Shown piece after piece: positions 4,943-12,100 of a DNA stretch of 12,664 nucleotides (positions within the stretch are counted from its first letter, which is position 1; each line of letters opens with the position of its first letter). A model generated the notes under the pieces. It searched no databases and was not told where the DNA came from. It worked only from the letters and a program-made list of their open reading frames with translations. A program made the position numbers and the translations under genes. The stretch is taken from the NCBI GenBank assembly GCA_023356515.1, contig JAKQYG010000067.1, forward strand, positions 1-12,664, given 5' to 3'. The stretch is from Trichodesmium sp. MAG_R04. Lineage in GTDB: Bacteria; Cyanobacteriota; Cyanobacteriia; Cyanobacteriales; Microcoleaceae.

Positions 4943-7621
4943 CTAATCCCTGCTATTATGACAAAATTCTCCTACTCTCATAAAATAGTTTGGTCTTTCT
5001 AATAAAAATTTACAACTCTTATCCAAAAGCTCCTCTAAATTTTCCACAGAAATTAACCAAATTTGACCATTACTATCAGCTACAGCAATTTTTTTTCCCT
5101 CCGAACTAAAGGCTATATCAATCACATTTTCTGAAAATTCAAACTGGTTAACTTGTCGGCCCGATAAATTCCAAAGTCGTACAATACTATCAATTCCAAC
5201 AGTAGCTATTAACTCTCCGTCAGGACTAAAATTAACTAGCTTAGTATCTAAATGTAAACTTTTAAAATTATTTACTAACCTACCTGTATAAATCTGCCAA
5301 AGTTCTACTACTCCATTTGATGTTGCTGTTAGCAATGTCTGAGGTTTATGTATGCTAAAGTTCATACTAATAGCTTCTACATCTAGGGTTTCAAATTTTT
5401 TTTCATATATATTCCACAACCTAACAGTGGATTTTCCATCTAATGTTGCTAGCAAATTTTTGTTAGGGCTAAAACGAACACTTCTAATCAAATTATGATC
5501 ATCCAAATTTGTATTAAAGGATATAGTTATAGGTGATAATGATAGGTTCCAAATTTGAACAGGAATATTGATGCCAGCAGTTGCCAGATACTTACCATCA
5601 GCACTAAAACTAATGCTATTAACTTCGGTTTGAGATATTTTTAATACATATAATTTTTTCCCTAAATTTTTTTCTAATAGACTCCATATTTTTACAGTAC
5701 CATTACTACCAGCAGTTGCTAAATATTTACTATCAGGATAAAAAATGAGACTATTAATTGATTTTTGTTCTGTTTGCCATTCTGTAACTTTTTTGCCTTC
5801 CAGGTTCCAAATAATTACTTTTCCATCTACTCCTGCTGAAGCTAAAAATTTGTGATTAGGACTAAATTTTACACTGGTAACTGCTCCTTGATGACCTTGC
5901 ATAATAATTTTTCTTTTCTGAAGAAAACTATTTTTAAATTGTTCTTCTTTATCAAGTTTATCAAGAATTATTTGCAGAGCTAATATTGGCCGAGTCGCAG
6001 GATATTCTACTAAAAGAGTATTGTTATTTACTAAAGATTTTAATCTTTGTCCAGCAGATATAGCTTTGGGTAAAGCTTCTAATAATTCCTGATTTGTTGC
6101 CGATTTTTTGATGGCTAATAATAAAGCATCAGTGCCAATTTGTTCAATTTCACGACTAGATTGTGCTAGTTTAAATCTTTGATATGCCAACATAGAAAAA
6201 CCTATTGATAAAATCAAAGAGATGCTAAAAATTGTGGAACCTATCTGAATCCAACGCTTAGCTTGTTGTTGTGCTTTGATAACTTCCGCTTGAGCTTTTT
6301 TAGTTTCAATTTTTGTTAATTCTAAGCTTTCTGTCTGAGCATCTAATACTAATTTTTGGCTAGTAGTCAAAAATTGGAAATCTTGATTCCTTAAACTTTT
6401 GCCTGCAGCCCAAACTAAAGCTAATTGTAAATTTTCTCCCTGCAATAGATAGGATTTGTCTGTACAATTAGAATTGAGCCATGCTTTTATTTCTTCTGAA
6501 TAGGGAGGCAATTTTTCCAATTCTTCAATAATCATTTCTTGATTAAAAATGGTGCGATATATTGGATTAGCAACTATTAACTTACTATCTCGTTTAACGA
6601 CTAATCCAGACAACCTAAGTTCCATTTGTTCTAGACTATGATCGGCTATTATTCCAGTCAAATTATTCTGTAAAATCTCCTGATAGAATCCTAATCTTCT
6701 AACTATTCGTTCATCCTTTCTCAAGATGCGATCGCGAATAGTCTTCAAATGTTCTGGCGCATCCTGTGCTTCCCAATCATCAACAATTTTCGACCTAACA
6801 ATTCCTGCTACTTCCTCTGCAGGATTAATAATTAACTCTTCATTTTCAATTAAAAGCTTACAAACCTTTTGAGTTAAAAATGGTTGCCCTCCAGTCCAGG
6901 CTAAAACCTCCTTTAAAACTGCCCTTGGTTTCTGACAAATTCCAACTAATCCATCCATTAATAATAAAGCTTCATCTAATTGAAAACCAGTTAGTTCAAT
7001 TGCTCTTCCAATATTAAAAGGCGTACTAATTTTATCCTGACATAAATCTTGAGGTGTACTAACTCCTAACAAAGCAAAAGTTAGACGATTATATTCATGA
7101 TTATTAGCGCGTTTATTGTAACAAGCTCGAATAAATCCTAAAAAATCATCTACTGGAAAATCTAGAGCCAGAATACTATCAATTTCATCAATAAAAATTA
7201 CAATATTGTGATTAATTTTTTTCAGTAATACAGTGGTAATAAACTCACTTAATCTTTGCAAAGGTGCAAGATAATCTCGCTCTCGCCACCAGGTACGAAT
7301 ATTGACATATTCTGAAAGATTAAAATTATTTTCTAATATCCGAAGAATACCTGCATACCATTGTTCAATAGTTACTCCCCGATTACCTATTTCTGAAATG
7401 TCGATTACCGCACAATAAATACCCTCTTTTTGTAATCTTTCAATTGTTCTAACTTGCAAACTAGACTTTCCCATTTGACGAGAATTAAGAACATAACAAA
7501 ACTCACCAGCTTTAATACCTTCATAAAAATCTTCATCTGCTCGTCGCTTAACATAATTAGGTGCATTTTTAGGAAGACAACCACCGACTTGATAATAAGG
7601 TTTTTGGGTTGCAGCATTCAT
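4943..7621 (-). CDS. AAA-like ATPase with one membrane segment and WD40 propeller
   Basis: This 892-residue protein couples a P-loop ATPase to a repeat sensor. Residues about 9-370 form the AAA-like domain common in cyanobacteria (PF14516-like): an opening YYQVGGCLP, a Walker A variant NSRQMGKSS (46-54), Walker B NIVIFIDEID (139-148), LTFALLGVSTPQDL (180-193), TPFNIGRAIEL and TGGQPFLTQ (243-251). A helical region with a probable coiled coil (about 423-456) leads to one hydrophobic segment (about 458-479). Residues about 571-862 carry seven WD40 repeats with endings such as VIIWNL, VKIWSL, VQIWNL, VRLWNI, VELWQI, VRLWNL and QIWLI, enough for one closed seven-bladed propeller. The tail LEELLDKSCKFL is a usual ending of this protein type. 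The start at 7621 (MNAATQKPYYQVGG) is preferred to an in-frame ATG at 7699, whose extra residues look non-coding. It contains an intact HIP1 site (6728-6735). Ligand and output are unknown; a STAND-like signalling role is inferred. Confidence 0.9.
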   Translation of the reverse strand: MNAATQKPYYQVGGCLPKNAPNYVKRRADEDFYEGIKAGEFCYVLNSRQMGKSSLQVRTIERLQKEGIYCAVIDISEIGNRGVTIEQWYAGILRILENNFNLSEYVNIRTWWRERDYLAPLQRLSEFITTVLLKKINHNIVIFIDEIDSILALDFPVDDFLGFIRACYNKRANNHEYNRLTFALLGVSTPQDLCQDKISTPFNIGRAIELTGFQLDEALLLMDGLVGICQKPRAVLKEVLAWTGGQPFLTQKVCKLLIENEELIINPAEEVAGIVRSKIVDDWEAQDAPEHLKTIRDRILRKDERIVRRLGFYQEILQNNLTGIIADHSLEQMELRLSGLVVKRDSKLIVANPIYRTIFNQEMIIEELEKLPPYSEEIKAWLNSNCTDKSYLLQGENLQLALVWAAGKSLRNQDFQFLTTSQKLVLDAQTESLELTKIETKKAQAEVIKAQQQAKRWIQIGSTIFSISLILSIGFSMLAYQRFKLAQSSREIEQIGTDALLLAIKKSATNQELLEALPKAISAGQRLKSLVNNNTLLVEYPATRPILALQIILDKLDKEEQFKNSFLQKRKIIMQGHQGAVTSVKFSPNHKFLASAGVDGKVIIWNLEGKKVTEWQTEQKSINSLIFYPDSKYLATAGSNGTVKIWSLLEKNLGKKLYVLKISQTEVNSISFSADGKYLATAGINIPVQIWNLSLSPITISFNTNLDDHNLIRSVRFSPNKNLLATLDGKSTVRLWNIYEKKFETLDVEAISMNFSIHKPQTLLTATSNGVVELWQIYTGRLVNNFKSLHLDTKLVNFSPDGELIATVGIDSIVRLWNLSGRQVNQFEFSENVIDIAFSSEGKKIAVADSNGQIWLISVENLEELLDKSCKFLLERPNYFMRVGEFCHNSRD

Positions 7622-7770
7622 ATAATATAAGTTAATATAAGTATTTCTTAGCTGACAGGGCTTAAACAAAATATAAATAAAATGCTGAAATGTATACAAG
7701 AAAACGCTTTTGCCTTAAGAAGTTATGAATGCTGAATCAGCAAACGTCCTAGCAATTTTAGGGCATTGAC

Positions 7771-7812
7771 GTAATAATTTTGTTTAGAATGGTAATAATT
7801 TTGTTTAGAATG
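7771..7812 (+). repeat. Two tandem copies of a 21-bp unit
   Basis: The unit beginning GTAATAATTTTGTTTAGAAT occurs at 7771-7791 and again, without any difference, at 7792-7812. It lies about 150 bases upstream of the AAA-WD40 start on the minus strand. It could be a simple slippage duplication or a doubled protein-binding site. Confidence 0.8.
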
Positions 7813-7993
7813 GTTTTAAAGCATTAATAACTTGAATTAGTATGTTATAGTTAACATCTGTCAAGATTTGATCTGTTTAGAAGGATGTGATACTATTATA
7901 GTGTAGTACAGTAATAGCTTATGTAAAGATGCTATTTGTAGTGTAAATATATAAAATAATCACTAAAAATACACTATATATAGTAGTGTTACT

Positions 7994-8017
7994 TAAGTCC
8001 TGTATAGTAAGGACTTA
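7994..8017. repeat. Inverted repeat TAAGTCCT / AGGACTTA at the left MITE end
   Basis: TAAGTCCT (7994-8001) and AGGACTTA (8010-8017) pair around the 8-base spacer GTATAGTA. TAAGTCCTG recurs at 8094-8102, exactly 100 bases on. This may be the remaining end of a second, deleted copy of the element or an insertion next to a related site. Confidence 0.5.
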
Positions 8018-8101
8018 CGCAAAATATTAAGTTATATAGCATTTGTAGGGTTTAAAAGCTGTTCACCCATATTATAGATGTAGTGGTTATGCGTAAGTCC
8101 T
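8010..8101. mobile_element. 92-bp MITE-like element with 12-bp terminal inverted repeats
   Basis: AGGACTTACGCA (8010-8021) is repeated in perfect inverted orientation as TGCGTAAGTCCT (8090-8101), enclosing 68 bases with no coding capacity. This is the form of a miniature inverted-repeat transposable element or solo ends of a deleted insertion sequence. I recall (G)GACTTACGCA ends in cyanobacterial insertion sequences, but cannot name the family from the window. No clean target duplication is visible at the flanks (…ATAGTA / GATAAT…). A third copy of the outer part, TAAGTCCT (7994-8001), lies just to the left. Confidence 0.6.
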
Positions 8102-8124
8102 GATAATTTATATATCTAAATCAT

Positions 8125-8183
8125 TAAACCGTCAACAAAATTAATGAATGTAGATAAAAATAATTTTAAGTTGTAACGGTTTA
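8125..8183. repeat. Inverted repeat TAAACCGT / ACGGTTTA
   Basis: TAAACCGT (8125-8132) pairs with ACGGTTTA (8176-8183); the inner flanks are also loosely complementary (CAACAAAATTAA against TTTTAAGTTGTA). The 59-base unit could fold as a long imperfect hairpin or be a decayed miniature element. It lies between the MITE-like element and the IS630 fragment. I do not recognise its family. Confidence 0.4.
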
Positions 8184-8305
8184 TATGGACTTTTCAGGGT
8201 CATCTACTTCAAGGAAAGCAATTACTAGTAATAGTAAAACTTAGTCTTGTTGCTTTTCAGAATTGTATTATTCATATTTCATACCCCTGATAAAGTACAA
8301 AAAAG

Positions 8306-8743
8306 ATGCCTAAAAAAGCCTATCTCAAATCCTACTTGAGCGAAACAGAAATCAAAAACCGCTATCTCCAAATTAGAGATAGAGTAGAGTCTCGGCGCTG
8401 GCACTTGCTGTGGTTAGTGTCTCAAAATTGGACTATTAAAGAAGCGGCTCAAGCTTTGGGTCTTAATTATGATTATGCTAAGGATATAGTTAAAAGTTAC
8501 AATGAAAAAGGGCCCGATGGTATTTTGAACCGACGGAAAACCAGGAAATTTTACCCTTCTCACGCTTTATTAAGTCTAGAACAACAAGAGCAATTACGCA
8601 TAGCGCTTAAAAGCCCACCTAAAGGCCAAACAGCATGGACAGGGCCAAAAGTTGCAGAATGGATTGCTAAGACAATTGGACGGGATAGCGTTTCTCCCCA
8701 GCGTGGTTGGGAATACATGAAAAAATGTAGTTCAAATATCTGA
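8306..8743 (+). CDS. IS630-family transposase N-terminal DNA-binding fragment, catalytic domain missing
   Basis: The 145-residue product matches the N-terminal half of cyanobacterial IS630-type transposases. It opens with MPKKAYLKSYLSETEIKNRY; a helix-turn-helix lies at about 43-66 (TIKEAAQALGLNYDYAKDIV), followed by the linker GILNRRKTRK and a winged-helix segment containing TAWTGPKVAEWIA and VSPQRGWEYMKKC (about 108-141). In intact elements the protein runs on from this GW-x-Y motif into the DDE nuclease domain. Here it stops after four more residues, and none of the plus-strand frames to 8860 resumes a recognisable DDE domain. The likeliest reading is an insertion sequence truncated at its 3' side. 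A less likely one is a retained DNA-binding protein, since the 145 codons are free of interruptions. No terminal inverted repeats of the element could be identified. Confidence 0.8.
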   Translation: MPKKAYLKSYLSETEIKNRYLQIRDRVESRRWHLLWLVSQNWTIKEAAQALGLNYDYAKDIVKSYNEKGPDGILNRRKTRKFYPSHALLSLEQQEQLRIALKSPPKGQTAWTGPKVAEWIAKTIGRDSVSPQRGWEYMKKCSSNI

Positions 8744-8935
8744 TACAGCTTTAAATATCCAGCTATTCAGCTTAATCAAAAACTGTTGGTTGTACAGGAG
8801 TCAATTTGATAAATGTCTAACATTTTTTTGTAGTGTTATCAACTAAATATTTACCATCTTATTAGCTCGTCTAGACTAAAATTGTTGGTAAAGATCAATA
8901 TAATTAATACCTCTACCCTACAAGAAGAGGAAATG

Positions 8936-8972
8936 CTTTCTCCTTTCCTACCAGATGAAGGGAAGGAGAAAG
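8936..8972. repeat. 14-pair stem-loop
   Basis: CTTTCTCCTTTCCT (8936-8949) pairs with AGGGAAGGAGAAAG (8959-8972) around a nine-base loop; thirteen pairs are Watson-Crick and one is G-T. It is the strongest hairpin I see in the window. It lacks a following T-run on either strand, so it is not a textbook terminator; RNA 3'-end protection, a dispersed repeat or a small RNA part are alternatives. Confidence 0.6.
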
Positions 8973-9062
8973 AACTTAGTAAACATTAGTCTGGCTATTA
9001 ATTTAGAGATATAACCTTCCTACTTCTTATCCTGGGAGATATTAAGGTTGGGTTCTCCACTC

Positions 9063-9081
9063 CTGAAAAAGACTTTTTCAG
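9063..9081. terminator. Palindromic hairpin downstream of the NACHT gene, terminator candidate
   Basis: CTGAAAAAGACTTTTTCAG has nine-base perfect arms around a single central base. In RNA it would form a seven- to eight-pair stem, with the A/T arms helping release in either direction. It lies about 50 bases beyond the NACHT stop on the minus strand. A second, looser hairpin (TCTGCT 9100-9105 with AGCAGA 9124-9129) lies between it and the stop. Confidence 0.4.
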
Positions 9082-9127
9082 CAAGCCGTACTTATCTCTT
9101 CTGCTTCTTAAAAAAACTTTTTCAGCA
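9072..9127 (-). repeat. Two direct copies of TGCTGAAAAAGT, possible insertion-sequence end
   Basis: On the minus strand GGTCTGCTGAAAAAGT (from about 9131 to 9116) and GGCTTGCTGAAAAAGT (from about 9087 to 9072) are 44 bases apart; the first starts directly at the stop codon of the NACHT gene. I recall GG(G)(T/C)TTGCTGAAAAAG-like strings at ends of some cyanobacterial insertion sequences, so these may be leftover termini. That reading is inference. Confidence 0.35.
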
Positions 9128-9131
9128 GACC

Positions 9132-12100
9132 CTAGCTATTTTCTAATCGTTGCAATTTCTTTTTTGCCCAGTCTCGTAGTTCTTCATCTGGATCGTTTGC
9201 TACTCTGTCTCGTAATAGTGGGACTGTTTGCGAATGGCCTGGATATTCTGTGACTATTGTTCTTAGTGCCATTTGTCGATGGTTCTCCTCCCAATGTCCT
9301 TCACGTTGAAAGGGGTCATTGATAACAATGTGATAAAACAACTCAAAAATTCCCGGTTCATGTTTCCAGGCAGTAACTATTTGTCGCAGGGCTTCACCAC
9401 GAACACTTGAACTATTATCAGATTCTAGCCTTTGTTTAAGTAAATCAAAAATCCCCGGCTGATGTTTCCAACCATTTGCTATTTGTCGCAGAGCTTTACC
9501 ACGCACACTCGAACTATTATCAGATTCTAGCCTTTGTTTAAGTAAATCAAAAATCCCCGGCTGATGTTTCCAACCATTTGCTATTTGTCGCAGAGCTTCA
9601 CCACGCACACTCGAACTATTATCAGACTCTAGGCTTTGTTTGAGTAAATCAAAAATTTCCGGCTGCTGTTTCCAACCATTTGCTATTTGTCGCAGAGCTT
9701 CACCACGAACACTCGAACTATTATCAGACTCTAGACTTTGTTTGAGTAAATCAAAAATTCCCGGCTGATGTTTCCAACCAATAGCTATTTGCCGCAGAGC
9801 TTCACCACGAACACTCGAACTATTATCAGACTCTAGGCTTTGTTTGAGTAAATCAAAAATTCCCGGCTGATGTTTCCAACCAATAGCTATTTGTCGCAGA
9901 GCTTCACCGCGAACACTCGAACTATTATTAGACTCTACCCATTGTTTAAGTAAATCAAAAATCTTCGGCTGATGTTTCCAGCCAGTTGCTATTTGTCGCA
10001 CCGCTTCACATCGCACATCCCAATTCTTATCAAACTCTACCCTTTGTTTAAGTAAATCAAAAACCCCCAGCGGATGTTTCAACCCAGTTGCTATTTGTCG
10101 CACTGCTTCACGTCGTACATTCGGGTCACTATCAGAGACTACTCTTTGTTTAAGTAAATCAAAAATTCCCGGCTGATGTTTCCAACCAGTCGCTATTTGT
10201 CGCAACACTTCAACTCGCACATACCAGTCACCATCAGACACCATCCTTTGTTTGAGTAAATCAAAAACCCCCGGCTGATGTTTCCAACTAGTCGCTATCT
10301 GTCGTACTACTTCACGTCGCACATCCCAATTCTGATCAGACACTATCCTTTGTTTGAGTAAATCAAAAACCCCTAGCTGATGTTTCCAAGCAGTCGCTAT
10401 CTGTCGTACTGCTTCGCGCCGCACAGCCCAATTTTCATCAGACTCTACCCTTTGCTTGAGTAAATCAAAAATTCCTGGCTGATGTTTCCAACCAGTCGCT
10501 ATTTGTCGTAGCGCTTCACGTCGCACATCCGGCTCATCATCAGACTCTACCCATTGTTTGAAGAAATCAAAAATTCCTGGTTGATGTTTCCAACTAGTTG
10601 CTATTTGTCGCAGTGCTTCACGTCGCACATCCAGGTCATAATCAAACTCTGTCCATTGCTTGAGTAAATCAAAAATTTCCGGCTGATGTTTCCAACCAGT
10701 CGCTATTTGTCGCAGTGCTTCACATCGCACATCCGGGTCATCATCAAACTCTGTCCATTGCTTGAGTAAATCAAAAATTTCCGGCTGATGTTTCCAACTA
10801 GTCGCTATTTGTCGCAGTGCTTCACATCGCACATCCGGGTCATCATCAGACTCTGCCCATTGCTTAAGTAAATCAAAAATTTCCGGCTGATGTTTCCAAC
10901 CAGTCGCTATTTGTCGCAATGCCTCACTACGCACGCTCGAAATATTATCAGACTCTACCTTTTCTTTAAGCCAAGTATAGGTTAAAGGGTCATCCCTCCA
11001 GGTTGTAGCCACTACTTCTACAGCTTGAGTACGAATTTTAGAAACTAAGGCTGTATTTTTCTCATAAATTTCTTTAGAGTAACTATCAGAACTATCATAA
11101 GATTGGTAAGAATAATCAAGGTCATACCTAGTCAAATCTTTTAACCTATTTAATAAAAGATATCCCATATCACCAATACTATGACGACTCCTAACTTCAA
11201 GCAAACACTGACCAGCCAAAAATAAATTCAGAAACTTTTTTTCTTCTCCATCTTGCTCCATCAAATAACAAATAATCTCTCCCACAAACTTAGCATCTAT
11301 CATCCCTACAATCAAACGCAAAACTTCATGCCATTTTTCATCTTGCCAGTGCTGACCAAAAACTTCTTCAATAAGTCTGTCTTGAGATATTTTCCGTTCT
11401 TTTTCAAACTGCCAAACAAAACTCCAAGCACAAAAATATTCTAAAAAAGTTCGATGCACAAAAGCATAATATTCTGCGCCAACAAAACACAAAATAAAAT
11501 TCCGACTTCGCAACTGTTCCATCAGTGCCCTAGCTACAGTTTTTGGATCATTAATATCTTCACTTTTTAGATAATCTCTAATAATTTTTTCTAAATCATT
11601 TCCATGAATCAAGTTACCAGCTAAACCTGCCTTATTTTCCTGCATAAAAAAAGCTACCTGACGCAAAATTGTTTGCTTATCTTTATAGTCAATAGTCATT
11701 GGGTTAAGACGGGCATCAACTAGGGCCCTTTCTGCATCCCACTGCTGCAATAAAACCCGGGAAGCTTGGTTATAAAGTTCTGCTCTATCTCTTGGCAATT
11801 CTTGATGACGATTCAAAATAGCCATCATAGTTAATAAAAGTGGATTTCCCGACAATTCTTGAATAGCCAAAGAATCCTTAATTGCCCGTTTTAATCTTTC
11901 CCTTTTCCTCTCCCTTTCCTCCTCATCTTGATAAGTCAAATAGTGCCAACGTTGAATAAAATCTTCAACTTTTTCCTCTTCCAAATCTTGTAACATAAAA
12001 TGATAAAATTCAGCATCTCGAAGTTTTTGTGACTTATAACCAATTACACGGGAAGTAACAATAACTCGCACATTTTTATATTCATTAGTAAACCTATGAA

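Larger units (their letters stand above)
7622..8305. other. Repeat-rich divergent intergenic region with MITE-like debris
   Basis: This 684-base gap between the AAA-WD40 gene and the IS630 fragment has no supported gene. From left to right it holds a 21-bp tandem duplication (7771-7812), an AT-rich stretch with repeated AGTGTA/TACACT motifs (about 7898-7990), nested inverted repeats forming a 92-bp MITE-like unit (8010-8101) with an extra end copy at 7994-8001, and a further inverted repeat (8125-8183). The 120 bases just before the IS630 fragment show only short repeats (AAAGCAA 8215-8221, TTGCTTT about 8250-8256). The pattern is that of accumulated mobile-element remains. Confidence 0.6.
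8744..9131. other. Convergent intergenic region with hairpins, IS630 fragment / NACHT gene
   Basis: This 388-base gap contains no supported gene. It holds a long purine/pyrimidine hairpin (8936-8972), a palindromic hairpin (9063-9081), and two direct copies of an ACTTTTTCAGCA motif (9072-9083 and 9116-9127), the second adjoining the NACHT stop codon. The lost 3' half of the IS630 gene would have been expected here and is not detectable. Confidence 0.5.

Noticed and set aside
7405..7617. 70-codon open frame on the minus strand within the AAA-WD40 gene
   Set aside because: It is another frame of the same stretch that encodes the Walker A region, so it is a shadow.
7966..7991. ACACTATATATAGTAGTGT region as an operator
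   Set aside because: The palindrome is broken by a two-base insertion and is embedded in AT-rich repeats, so it is not convincing by itself.
8188..8305. Left terminal inverted repeat of the IS630 element
   Set aside because: The string CAGGGTCATCTACTTC before the gene looks like a possible end, but no matching inverted copy occurs downstream, so element boundaries cannot be set.
9405..10934. Tandem 102-bp array as a CRISPR or non-coding satellite
   Set aside because: The period keeps one reading frame throughout, the differences follow protein constraints, and there are no unique spacers.
9405..10934. 34-residue units as TPR repeats
   Set aside because: The length equals that of TPR, but the TPR pattern (Trp4, Gly8, Tyr11, Ala20, Pro32) is absent. 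The VRxEALRQIA core followed by a second helix is HEAT-like.
9132..10934. Diversity-generating retroelement acting on the repeats
   Set aside because: No reverse transcriptase or template repeat is in the window, and the variation is not limited to adenine-templated positions that I can see.
11253..11444. 63-codon open frame on the plus strand opposite the NACHT gene
   Set aside because: Antisense to a strongly supported gene, low-complexity and without recognisable features.
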